Shown: positions 1 to 5,969, counted from the first letter of the stretch. The stretch is 9,341 bases of DNA from an uncultured Collinsella sp. (GCA_958419975.1 CATZIG010000062.1:1-9341); one strand, 5' to 3'. Program-made: numbers and translations. Notes: generated from the sequence alone by a model not told the origin.

Positions 1-120
1 ATACCGTTGAACCCGCATATCGATACCGCTCAGCCATTCGCCTCGCCCCCGTCGCACGTATCTTCATCCGGTCTGTTACTTTTAATCTAACAATTCTTTG
101 AGGAACGTAGGTGCTTCTAA
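1..120. other. Upstream flank of the ABC gene with ribosome binding site
   Basis: No gene can be supported here. The frame starting at base 1 is open to a TAA at 88-90 and could be the last 29 codons of an upstream gene, but its composition is not convincing. AGGTG at 109-113, about 7 bases before the ATG at 121, and GAGGAA at 100-105 are the candidate Shine-Dalgarno sequences for the next gene. A TAA at 118-120 lies directly before that ATG in frame, so the start cannot be further upstream. Confidence 0.4.
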
Positions 121-1935
121 ATGTACTGTCGACTTCTTCTCAAACTAATCCTAAGAGACAAGGCCGTATGGATCTCTACGCTCGTTCTCGCTGCAGCCTT
201 CTCCATCCCCATTGCGTTCAATTCACCCATCTACGGGCCCTTCTTTATGAAGCAGGGCATGCAGGGCTTTGTCGACGCATTCAATACGCGCGCGCCCCAG
301 GCCAGCGGCACAGACCTATCTCCAGAGCAGCAAAATGACGCGGAGCTTGCAAGATACGCGAACGCCGCCCTCGCCGCTCAAACCGACGCCGCCTTTCTCG
401 ATTCTGCCGAGAGCTACTACGCGCTCATGGGCGAAGGCTTCCAATCCGGGTCCATCGTGGGAGACCGAGAGACCAATGACGCAGACCTCGCGTATTGCCG
501 TGCCCTGAGCAGCTCCGGCATCACGGATATCCCGGCCTCCGCAAACGACCTGCCATTCCTTTCCTTCCTGCCTTACGCCATTGCCACGGCGCCGTCTTTC
601 CTTCCCTTCATCCCCTTCCTTCTCTCGTCGATACTCGTGCTCGGCGCCACAAGGCCCGGGACCCTGGCGGCGAAGGCGCCCGTGCCCAAATTCCGGCGCC
701 TTATCCAGATCGTGTTTTCGATAATCGTCGCGGGGACCGCGATGCTCCTCGCCGGCCTCGCACCCGGGGGCATTTACGCCTTGGTCCTAAACGGCTTCGG
801 GCAAATTGGGTACCCGATCGCCTTCTTCCATGACGGCGCGCTTACCACCACGACCGCGGGAGACGTCTTCACAGCCCTGCTTCTCGCGCTGCTTGCGGGC
901 GGAACCTTGATATCCGTTTGCTCCGCCGTCCTATCGACCGCAACGAGGCGCGTCCTCGCGGGCCCCCTTACCTCCGCGCTGCTTGTCGCGGCCCCGGCAT
1001 TCCCGTTATTGTCCGATTCGGCGCTGGAGCATAATGCCGCGCTCAATCTCCTGCCGCTGGCCGTGTTCTCGCCTATCGAGGCAACGGGTTACGTAGGATG
1101 CTTCCCGACAGAATTCATTGGCTCCGGTTCAGGCAGCGCATCGATGCTTGCCGTGGCCCTGGCATACGTCGCGGTCTTTTTTGCGGTCGGCGCCGTTGCG
1201 ACACGTTCCCCCAAACAGCCTGGACCCGCGAAAAAGCACCATGGGCTCGAGCTTCTGGACGCGAGCGTGGGATACGGAAGCACGACGATACTTTCAATCG
1301 GGTCGCTTTTCCTGAGCCCGGGAACGGCGGCGGGCCTCGTTGCTCCCAACGGCTCGGGGAAAACCACCCTTCTTGAAGCGCTGTCGGGCCAATTTCCCAC
1401 CCGCATCCGCTCGGGAAGCCTGGCGGCAGACGGAATCTGCCAACGTCGATCAGCCGAATTTGCAGAACTCGTCTACCTGAGCTCTTCGGGCAGCGCGGAT
1501 CTCTATCCCACGCTATCGGCCATCGAGCACCTTGCTTTCGTTAGGGAGGCGTGGAAATCGGCCACCGACATCGACTCGCTCTGCGACTCCCTCGGAATCT
1601 CCCCATATCTCGACAAGCCGACCCGTAAACTCTCGACAGGAATGAAGCAGCAGGTAAAGCTTGCCATGGCGATAGCGACCGATTGCCCGTACCTCATCCT
1701 CGATGAACCGCTGAACGGCCTCGATCCGGGAAAGCGGAAAACCTCCTGCGACGCGCTGCGCAGCGAGGTGGCGCGGGGACGAAGCGTGCTCATTTCAAGC
1801 CATCTGCTCGACGACCTGGCAGACCTTACCAACTCGTTCTACTTCATCGAAGCCGGCACGCTCGTGGAAAAGACCAAGTCGTCCTCGCAGACGCTCAAGC
1901 AGGAATACCTCGATACATACGAGGGAGTTGAATGA
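121..1935 (+). CDS. ABC exporter with fused membrane domain and ATPase (ABC-2 type)
   Basis: A 604-residue single-chain ABC transporter in the order membrane domain then ATPase. Predicted membrane helices lie near residues 17-34, 151-175, 194-215, 249-271, 278-298 and 342-361. Between helices 1 and 2 is a roughly 110-residue polar segment (35-145), as in ABC-2 permeases with a large external loop. The ATPase starts near 375. Walker A is A408-P-N-G-S-G-K-T-T416, with Ala where the first Gly is usual. The signature is L504-S-T-G-M-K-Q510, the form common in ABC-2 ATPases. Walker B is Y524-L-I-L-D-E529, the D-loop follows at G533-L-D535, and the switch His is H561. The Q-loop position (after V451-Y-L453) carries serines instead of Gln. 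It probably exports or clears a substrate from the membrane; the substrate is unknown. The next gene starts one base after its stop, so an operon is likely. The ATPase call is firm; the transport role is inferred. Confidence 0.9.
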   Translation: MYCRLLLKLILRDKAVWISTLVLAAAFSIPIAFNSPIYGPFFMKQGMQGFVDAFNTRAPQASGTDLSPEQQNDAELARYANAALAAQTDAAFLDSAESYYALMGEGFQSGSIVGDRETNDADLAYCRALSSSGITDIPASANDLPFLSFLPYAIATAPSFLPFIPFLLSSILVLGATRPGTLAAKAPVPKFRRLIQIVFSIIVAGTAMLLAGLAPGGIYALVLNGFGQIGYPIAFFHDGALTTTTAGDVFTALLLALLAGGTLISVCSAVLSTATRRVLAGPLTSALLVAAPAFPLLSDSALEHNAALNLLPLAVFSPIEATGYVGCFPTEFIGSGSGSASMLAVALAYVAVFFAVGAVATRSPKQPGPAKKHHGLELLDASVGYGSTTILSIGSLFLSPGTAAGLVAPNGSGKTTLLEALSGQFPTRIRSGSLAADGICQRRSAEFAELVYLSSSGSADLYPTLSAIEHLAFVREAWKSATDIDSLCDSLGISPYLDKPTRKLSTGMKQQVKLAMAIATDCPYLILDEPLNGLDPGKRKTSCDALRSEVARGRSVLISSHLLDDLADLTNSFYFIEAGTLVEKTKSSSQTLKQEYLDTYEGVE

Positions 1936-1936
1936 C

Positions 1937-2365
1937 ATGATAGGCAAGAGCTATGCAAAGATAGCGATTGTTGGCTTTGCACTTTGTCTTGCAATGGTGC
2001 TATGTGCATCATTTGCGAAGTATAGGTCCGAGCAATCGTTTATTGATGGCGCTGAAAACGGTTTTGGCATAGACGGGATGTATGTCAACGATGGCGCGAC
2101 CAGGACGTCTATGGCGATTCTTGCAGGCGAAGACATGGAATGGCAAATCTGTAATGACGATGGCTCTTGTCTGAGTGGTCGTTTGGCCGCAACGAGCGAT
2201 CCGAATTCGTTCGATCTTCTCGACGATGATGGAGCGGATTGCGGTTCTGTTCACCTTTCATATGCATCGCGAGACGGGATGGACGGCATTCTCTACGTCT
2301 CACACGAGACTGGCGATTTCAAGATGCGTAGGACTAACCGAGTGCCGGCTTTTATCGAGGAGTGA
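1937..2365 (+). CDS. Small membrane-anchored or exported protein, partner of the ABC exporter
   Basis: Unrecognised 142-residue protein. One hydrophobic segment at residues 8-27 is preceded by two lysines, so it is either a signal peptide or an N-in single-pass anchor. There is no convincing lipobox. The rest is acidic and polar with cysteines at 72, 78 and 102, so a disulfide outside the cell is possible. The ATG at 1937 is preferred because GAGGGAG (1921-1927) lies 9 bases before it; a TTG at 1928 in the same frame would have no spacing from that site. The start sits one base past the stop of the ABC gene, which implies translational coupling and a shared role, perhaps as an accessory or immunity-type protein. 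Codon use is clearly more AT-rich than in the ABC gene. The function is not known. Confidence 0.7.
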   Translation: MIGKSYAKIAIVGFALCLAMVLCASFAKYRSEQSFIDGAENGFGIDGMYVNDGATRTSMAILAGEDMEWQICNDDGSCLSGRLAATSDPNSFDLLDDDGADCGSVHLSYASRDGMDGILYVSHETGDFKMRRTNRVPAFIEE

Positions 2366-2370
2366 GAGTT

Positions 2371-2399
2371 CCCGGCGGCCTGCCGATCAGGCCGCCGGG
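2371..2399 (+). terminator. GC-rich hairpin after the ABC operon
   Basis: CCCGGCGGCCTG (2371-2382) and CAGGCCGCCGGG (2388-2399) form a perfect 12-bp stem with a 5-base loop, starting 6 bases after the stop of the small protein gene. No run of T follows, so it is not a classical intrinsic terminator. It may stabilise the 3' end or mark a rearrangement junction. Confidence 0.5.
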
Positions 2400-2828
2400 G
2401 TATCGAATCCCGCATTCATCCGTACACACACGGACGAATTCGGAAAGCAACCGTGGTATTCCTACAGGAATCGAATCCGTGAGGTCGTTGTCCTGGATAC
2501 CTGGGATCCAGAGAGCGGTAGATACCTGTTCGACGGTCTGGCCCAATCGACCTATCGAAACTCGATACATCGGATTGCACGACCCTGGAGGGCATGTTCA
2601 GGGGATGCTCAAGCGTCACGGAGCTTTTTGATCTCGACCGTCTTGACACCTCGAACGTCGAGAACACGTCCTACATGTTCCTCAACTGCCTGACGCTCAA
2701 GGCCGTCAGCATCTTGGGATGGGAGGCGTCCGTCTACCTACATCCTCGCAACCGAGGAGCAGCGCGAGTTCCTGAACAAAATCACCGGCTCCACGCAGCA
2801 CGGAATTTGGACCCGCAACCTTTCTTAG
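2400..2828 (+). pseudogene. Remnant of a DUF285 (BspA-like) surface protein
   Basis: Three pieces of one protein family lie in different frames. About 2400-2560 reads PWYSYRNRIREVVV then SGRYLFDGL, the typical head of a DUF285 repeat block (W-x-x-Y-x-x-I, then a YLF-x-G-L motif). Near 2565 the frame changes and gives EGMFRGCSSV then LDTSNVENTSYMF, the core DUF285 repeat (MF-x-x-C-x-S and DTSNV). Near 2737 it changes again to ILATEEQREFLNKITGST and stops at TAG 2826-2828. Such proteins are normally long, exported and surface-attached. Here the signal peptide, the N-terminal body and most repeats are missing. It begins right after the hairpin at 2371-2399, with no start or ribosome binding site of its own. 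At least two frameshifts make it non-functional. Confidence 0.7.
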
Positions 2829-2849
2829 CCCAGATCAAAATACCGGTTG

Positions 2850-2892
2850 TTTCCAGAAATCCTCCAGGCACCTTCTAGATGATTTCTGGAAA
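2850..2892. repeat. 12-bp perfect inverted repeat (hairpin)
   Basis: TTTCCAGAAATC (2850-2861) and GATTTCTGGAAA (2881-2892) are exact reverse complements around 19 bases that add a few more pairs (TC with GA, AGG with TCT). It lies 11 bases beyond the stop of the minus-strand ATPase gene and 21 bases after the end of the DUF285 remnant. It could be a shared transcription end, but neither strand has a T run beside it. It could also be the trace of a small mobile element. Confidence 0.6.
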
Positions 2893-2903
2893 TGCAAATA
2901 GCT

Positions 2904-4169
2904 TTAGATTCCGAGCGTATCGACCGGAGCAACAACGATGCCTTCGCCAGTTACGTGAGCCGGCATACCAAACCCGATGACGATGAGTTTCGCCGCAGGC
3001 GGCCTCTCCCCGCGATCGACCAGCTTTCGCTCAAGTCGAAGCAGATTTTCCACTGCCTCTGGGACTTGGGGGCTCCCGAGCTTAACCTCAACGGCAACCC
3101 ACGAGCCGTCACGACGATGGACAATCGCGTCGACCTCCAGGTCGTCAGCGTCGTGGTAGTGAGATACGGTCGCATCGCTGGCCGCCGCGTAAACCTTGAG
3201 ATCGTGCAGCACAAGGGATTCGAAGAGCAAGCCAAGGGTCTTCGGATCGGATGACAACGACTCCGGGTCCGCACCGATGAGGGCGACGGCGAGCGATGAG
3301 TCCGCAAGGTGCCGCTTCGCGCCCTGCCGCAACTTCACCGGCGACCTGAGAGCCGGATGCCACGCGGGGACATCGTCGACGATATTGATACGGCGCAGCG
3401 CGCCCATATAACCGGTAATCGTATTCTTTGAGACGTCAACGCCCAAATCCCTTTCGATGGACTTCATGCCGGCAAGGGTCGATTCATTGCGCGCAAGCGA
3501 GGAGAGCAAGGCCCTTACCTTAACCGGGTCGCGTTTCACTCCATCCGCCCTCGAAACGTCAGACTCGCAAACACCGTCAATATAGGCGGCGGCTATCCGC
3601 ATCGCGTCGGCAGTCGTCTTACCGACCGCTTGGGGCCAACCGCCGCGGCAGAGCAAATCCGCGATACCGGCGATACCGGCGATGGATCCGAGTGACGCCG
3701 CAACGGGATCGCCGGCGAGCAGCGCCCCAAGCGAGACAGCTCCCGACGAAATGCCGAGCTCGAAAAGCGTCATGGTATCCATTCGCAAACGGGCGATTCG
3801 ACCCACACCGCTGTGCATCGGCTGGTTCTCGGCTCGCGGCGTCGCAGATCCGGTGAGAATGAACTGTCCGGGCTCCCCTCCCCTGGCATCGCATTCGAAT
3901 CGCACGGCATCCCATAGCTTCGGTTCCTCCTGCCATTCGTCGACAAGCCTCGGAGTCGGTCCGACAATTGCCTGGGCCGGATCGAGACGAGCGAGCTGGA
4001 GGGCCGCAAAACCGCCAGATGGGTCGGAGAGAGATAACGATGACTCGGCAAATCTCTGGGCTGTCGTTGTCTTTCCACACCATTTCGGCCCCTGAATGAG
4101 CACGGCACCGAAAATGCCAAGGTCGCGCTCGACTAAGCAGTCGACGCACCGTCCTATATACCTATCCAT
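2904..4169 (-). CDS. AAA_14 / DUF4143 family ATP-binding protein
   Basis: A 421-residue protein with the two-part layout of the DUF4143 family: an N-terminal AAA ATPase and a C-terminal part ending in a nuclease-like fold. Walker A is G27-P-K-W-C-G-K-T-T35. The Walker B region is R74-L-V-D-E-W79, and a sensor-like FILTGSATP is at 103-111. Near the C-terminus D347, E361 and K363 (LEVDAIV then AVEVKLG) match the D...ExK pattern of restriction-endonuclease-like folds. The length is normal for the family and the gene appears intact. The ATG at 4169 is chosen because GGAGGG lies 7 bases before it; the TTG at 4184 in the same frame overlaps that site. A promoter lies just upstream. No partner gene is adjacent. 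The family is widespread in bacteria and archaea, often in several copies, and its cellular role is unsettled; DNA- or defence-related roles are only guesses. Confidence 0.9.
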   Translation of the reverse strand: MDRYIGRCVDCLVERDLGIFGAVLIQGPKWCGKTTTAQRFAESSLSLSDPSGGFAALQLARLDPAQAIVGPTPRLVDEWQEEPKLWDAVRFECDARGGEPGQFILTGSATPRAENQPMHSGVGRIARLRMDTMTLFELGISSGAVSLGALLAGDPVAASLGSIAGIAGIADLLCRGGWPQAVGKTTADAMRIAAAYIDGVCESDVSRADGVKRDPVKVRALLSSLARNESTLAGMKSIERDLGVDVSKNTITGYMGALRRINIVDDVPAWHPALRSPVKLRQGAKRHLADSSLAVALIGADPESLSSDPKTLGLLFESLVLHDLKVYAAASDATVSHYHDADDLEVDAIVHRRDGSWVAVEVKLGSPQVPEAVENLLRLERKLVDRGERPPAAKLIVIGFGMPAHVTGEGIVVAPVDTLGI

Positions 4170-4197
4170 CGCCTTTCCCTCCAATCATCCACTTGAA

Positions 4198-4226
4198 ATT
4201 ATACTGTCTATCTGCGTCGTTGGGAC
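4198..4226 (-). promoter_or_regulatory. Promoter of the AAA ATPase gene
   Basis: Read on the minus strand, a perfect TATAAT (4198-4203) is preceded after 17 bases by GTCCCA (4221-4226), a weak -35 (3 of 6 bases). The start of transcription would be near 4190, giving a leader of about 20 bases to the ATG at 4169. The -35 falls inside the first unit of the tandem repeat array, so an activator or repressor binding the repeats could control it. Confidence 0.6.
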
Positions 4227-4299
4227 AAATAACGATGACTTATTGGGACGATTGACGATGGTTCGTTGGGACGATTGACGATGGTTCGTTGGGACGATT
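4220..4299. repeat. 23-bp tandem repeat array upstream of the AAA ATPase gene
   Basis: Three complete 23-bp units (4220-4242, 4243-4265, 4266-4288) and the first 11 bases of a fourth (4289-4299). Units 2 and 3 are identical and begin TTGGGACGATTGACG. Unit 1 shares TTGGGAC and the ACGATG core but has diverged. The array overlaps the -35 box of the ATPase promoter and runs away from the gene, as expected for stacked regulator sites. Polymerase slippage could also explain the two identical units. Confidence 0.85.
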
Positions 4300-4329
4300 T
4301 CAATTTTTCTAAGGCACCAATCAACAGCC

Positions 4330-4375
4330 GTGACCATATGACTGTGCGCACATGTTAGCATGGTCATATAGTCAC
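4330..4375. repeat. Imperfect inverted repeat with central palindrome
   Basis: Arms of 14 bases, GTGACCATATGACT (4330-4343) and GGTCATATAGTCAC (4362-4375), pair at 12 of 14 positions. The 18-base spacer starts with the perfect palindrome GTGCGCAC (4344-4351). It lies between the repeat array and the small membrane gene, far from either coding start. A regulator site or a transcription end are both possible. Confidence 0.5.
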
Positions 4376-4510
4376 ATATTTGCAGCCGCGATTATGCTGC
4401 GACAACTCAACCGTTAGCGCTTATTAAACAGCCGACCGAGCGGCCCGGGCGATCTGGTCCCGGCTTCCCCGGTCGTATTCCTACGATATCGCCCCTAAAT
4501 CACCAATGCG
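4376..4510. other. Non-coding stretch with weak secondary structure
   Basis: No gene is seen between the inverted repeat and the stop of the small membrane gene. GGGCGAT (4447-4453) and ATCGCCC (4488-4494) are complementary and enclose GC-rich sequence with further short pairings. It could act as the transcription end of the minus-strand small genes. On the minus strand a short open frame ends in GPLGRLFNKR at a TAA, which might be a relic of a C-terminus, but nothing else supports this. Confidence 0.3.
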
Positions 4511-4750
4511 TCAGATAAAGAATGAGGCAATGGCTATGACCACGCATACGGCAGATGCAGCGACTGCGCCTTTTTTCCTCTCCTTTAGTCCGACGAACAG
4601 GGTCGCCGTAAAGTAAAGGGCGGAAATGCAGGATATGGCAAGCGAAACGAATTCCTTGGGCGGTTTCAGCAAGAGGTCGCTAGCAAAAAGTAATGCAAGC
4701 AGGGCAAAGCCGATTGTGGCCAAGTATCTCGATTGATTTTGCGACAGCAT
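4511..4750 (-). CDS. Small three-helix membrane protein
   Basis: Unrecognised 79-residue protein that is almost all membrane segments: about 10-27, 33-54 and 61-78, joined by a short PPKE turn and a basic KERKKG loop. By the positive-inside rule the basic loop faces the cytoplasm. AAGG lies about 8 bases before the ATG at 4750. The start follows 12 bases after the stop of the 37-residue gene upstream, so the two are probably one transcript. No catalytic motif is visible. It could be a small transporter subunit, an immunity-type membrane protein or a regulator of a membrane partner; the sequence does not decide. Confidence 0.65.
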   Translation of the reverse strand: MLSQNQSRYLATIGFALLALLFASDLLLKPPKEFVSLAISCISALYFTATLFVGLKERKKGAVAASAVCVVIAIASFFI

Positions 4751-4762
4751 GGCAACTGCCTT

Positions 4763-4876
4763 TTAGAACATGTAAGTGAAAAGTCGGTACGATGTCATTG
4801 CGGTTGCAAACAAGCCGCCGCCAGGACCGGTTGTCACGAGACCGGCGATAACGCATTTTCTCGGTTTCCAGCTCAT
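4763..4876 (-). CDS. 37-residue hydrophobic small protein
   Basis: Short open frame beginning MSWKPRKCVIAGLVTTG and ending in an aromatic tail LFTYMF. The N-terminus is basic (K4, R6, K7), followed by a hydrophobic, Gly-rich stretch from about 9 to 27, which fits a short membrane peptide. GAGAGGGG sits 6 bases before the ATG at 4876, a strong ribosome binding site and the best argument that it is real. An in-frame ATG at 4894 has no such site. It is directly upstream of the three-helix membrane protein (12-base gap). It might be a leader peptide, a small membrane partner, or a bacteriocin-like or toxin-like peptide, in which case the following gene could be its immunity protein. That last idea is inference only. 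Confidence 0.5.
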   Translation of the reverse strand: MSWKPRKCVIAGLVTTGPGGGLFATAMTSYRLFTYMF

Positions 4877-4908
4877 GACAGACCCCTCTCTCATGGTGAA
4901 ACGCATAC

Positions 4909-4936
4909 ATTATGAAATATGCACATTATCTCGCAA
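4909..4936 (-). promoter_or_regulatory. Possible promoter of the two small membrane genes
   Basis: On the minus strand CATAAT (4909-4914, 5 of 6 bases of the -10 consensus) is preceded after 16 bases by TTGCGA (4931-4936, 4 of 6). Transcription would begin near 4902, about 26 bases before the ATG at 4876. The surrounding sequence is AT-rich, so a chance match is possible. Confidence 0.35.
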
Positions 4937-4984
4937 ATTAATTTCAATATCCATCATCCAACTAAAGAATACTGACTCACTGGT

Positions 4985-5245
4985 TCAGCGACGATGCGTT
5001 TTTACCCTTGCGTTCCCACTCGCCGCGCCGGCGGTCGGAAGGGTCTCCGTCTCGCAATCAGCGACCTTGTAACCGTATCTGTCGAGCCAGGCGGCAAGCG
5101 CATCCCAATCGACGCGCTTCCAGTCACCGCCCGGCGCGTGCTGCATCACGAGGCCTCCGGCGACCATGAGCGCGTGGATATGCCCTCCTTGCAGGCCAGC
5201 GATGATCCCGCCGGTGCATACGATGCCAGGTCGCTGTGGCGGCAT
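4985..5245 (-). CDS. Hypothetical protein, probably 5'-broken
   Basis: Unrecognised 86-residue frame with strongly coding-like codon use (C or G at most third positions). Its central part contains TGGIIAGLQGGHIHALMVAG and then WKRVDWDALAAWLDRYGYKV, which looks like part of a folded domain. No ribosome binding site precedes the ATG at 5245. The same frame continues upstream without any start codon (CQKGHKGQYVC) to a TAA at 5285-5287; beyond that stop it continues again to an ATG at 5320. This suggests a gene interrupted by a nonsense mutation or cut at its 5' end. The paired histidines (GGHIHAL) and several cysteines could bind a metal, but this is not established. I do not recognise a family. 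Confidence 0.45.
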   Translation of the reverse strand: MPPQRPGIVCTGGIIAGLQGGHIHALMVAGGLVMQHAPGGDWKRVDWDALAAWLDRYGYKVADCETETLPTAGAASGNARVKTHRR

Positions 5246-5288
5246 GGCGCAAACGTATTGGCCTTTGTGCCCCTTTTGGCAACTTTAG

Positions 5289-5321
5289 CATGGCTGTAGG
5301 TTAAACCAACCCACAGCCATG
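5289..5321. repeat. Strong hairpin in the divergent intergenic region
   Basis: CATGGCTGT (5289-5297) and ACAGCCATG (5313-5321) form a perfect 9-bp stem. After one mismatch, GGTT (5299-5302) pairs with AACC (5308-5311) around a 5-base loop. It lies about 20 bases before the ATG at 5341 and covers the possible original start (5320) of the broken minus-strand gene. No T run follows on either strand, so a control element or recombination scar is more likely than a terminator. Confidence 0.6.
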
Positions 5322-5324
5322 AGC

Positions 5325-5334
5325 ACGTTAACGT
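5325..5334. promoter_or_regulatory. 10-bp palindrome just before the OB-like gene
   Basis: ACGTTAACGT is a perfect palindrome ending 6 bases before the ATG at 5341, and the bases between are another palindrome, AGTACT. The position is typical of a regulator operator, but no regulator gene is in the window. Confidence 0.35.
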
Positions 5335-5340
5335 AGTACT

Positions 5341-5760
5341 ATGCTAATTACACGGATAAGGCAGGGGTATTTTTCTTTGGCGAATAAATTTGGATTTCAT
5401 GGCAAGGTGGGTGGCGTTAAGGTTTTCATCGCTATATCAGTTGCCGTGTTCGCATTCTCTGCGCTATTTCTAAAAGTGGAGCGTTGCCAAAAAGATAGCG
5501 GAGGTGACTATTCACATTTGTGGTTCGTGAGCGGATCGGTGTTGAACGTTGACAGCTCTGGCGATTTTACCATGTCGGTCGAAAGCGAAGATCCATATAA
5601 CGACGGGTCTGATCGTCTGACCATTCTGGTTGATTCAGAACATACGCGCTATGCAAGCGATAGCCCCGTGAGCGTTGGGTCTAAAGTCAAGGTAGGCTAT
5701 TTTCTCGATTCCCGAAAGAGAAATACGATTCGCTGCTCTTCTGTGGATGTGTTGGAATAA
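5341..5760 (+). CDS. Membrane-anchored protein with OB-like exported domain
   Basis: Unrecognised 139-residue protein. One membrane helix spans about 27-45, after a basic N-terminus, so the rest should lie outside the cell. Residues 63-139 alternate short hydrophobic strands with turns (VSGSVLNVDSSGDFTMSV, then LTILVD, then VGSKVKVGYF, then a final SSVDVL), the pattern of small OB-fold domains. The start is uncertain: the ATG at 5341 has no ribosome binding site, while a TTG at 5377 in the same frame has AGGGG 9 bases before it and would give 127 residues with the helix intact. Codon use is AT-richer than in nearby conserved genes. It stands alone, followed by a clear terminator. The OB-fold idea rests on pattern only. 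Confidence 0.65.
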   Translation: MLITRIRQGYFSLANKFGFHGKVGGVKVFIAISVAVFAFSALFLKVERCQKDSGGDYSHLWFVSGSVLNVDSSGDFTMSVESEDPYNDGSDRLTILVDSEHTRYASDSPVSVGSKVKVGYFLDSRKRNTIRCSSVDVLE

Positions 5761-5793
5761 ATTTTGAGTAACTATCAGTAAAAAGCTGCAAGC

Positions 5794-5823
5794 AAAGGCC
5801 GCTCCACGTGGGGCGGCCTTTTT
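5794..5823 (+). terminator. Intrinsic terminator of the OB-like gene
   Basis: AAAGGCCGCTCC (5794-5805) pairs with GGGGCGGCCTTT (5810-5821) over 12 positions with one G-T wobble and a 4-base ACGT loop. It runs into five T residues (5819-5823), 33 bases after the stop. Confidence 0.9.
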
Positions 5824-5883
5824 GGTGGATAGACGTTGCGGAGGATGATTGATTGAGATTTTTGCTCCGCATGGAAATCGAGT

Positions 5884-5969
5884 GAGAATTCTGTCCCGCG
5901 AGGGGCGTGTTTTGAGGCTCTTGGCGGTACGTAATTCTCGTTCGGCATCTTGACGGGACAAAACCCTCG
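5884..5969. repeat. Three interleaved complementary word pairs in an intergenic region
   Basis: GAGAATT (5884-5890) complements AATTCTC (5933-5939). TGTCCCG (5892-5898) complements CGGGACA (5954-5960). CGAGGG (5899-5904) complements CCCTCG (5964-5969). The order is A-B-C then A'-B'-C', so they cannot all pair as one nested hairpin; it resembles a pseudoknot or a diverged repeat. Nothing else is recognised in 5824-6058 apart from the ribosome binding site at its end. Confidence 0.4.

Noticed and set aside
1089..1406. Long minus-strand open frame inside the ABC gene
   Set aside because: It is the complement of conserved ABC sequence including Walker A; GC-rich genes give such antisense frames by codon bias.
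2175..2400. DUF285 frame extended upstream as one 172-residue protein
   Set aside because: The upstream part overlaps the 142-residue gene in another frame and shows no DUF285 sequence; only bases after 2400 match the family.
3619..4149. 176-codon minus-strand frame overlapping the ATPase in another frame
   Set aside because: The ATPase frame has clear Walker and D-ExK motifs; the alternative is Arg-rich with no motif.
4220..4299. CRISPR array
   Set aside because: The units are contiguous with no spacers between them and there are no cas genes, so it is a simple tandem repeat.
4432..4494. tRNA or other known structural RNA
   Set aside because: Some GC-rich pairing exists, but no cloverleaf, T-loop or anticodon pattern can be formed.
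4994..5299. 101-codon plus-strand frame opposite the 86-residue ORF
   Set aside because: Its translation looks unstructured, whereas the minus strand shows coding-like codon use and domain-like motifs; no ribosome binding site.
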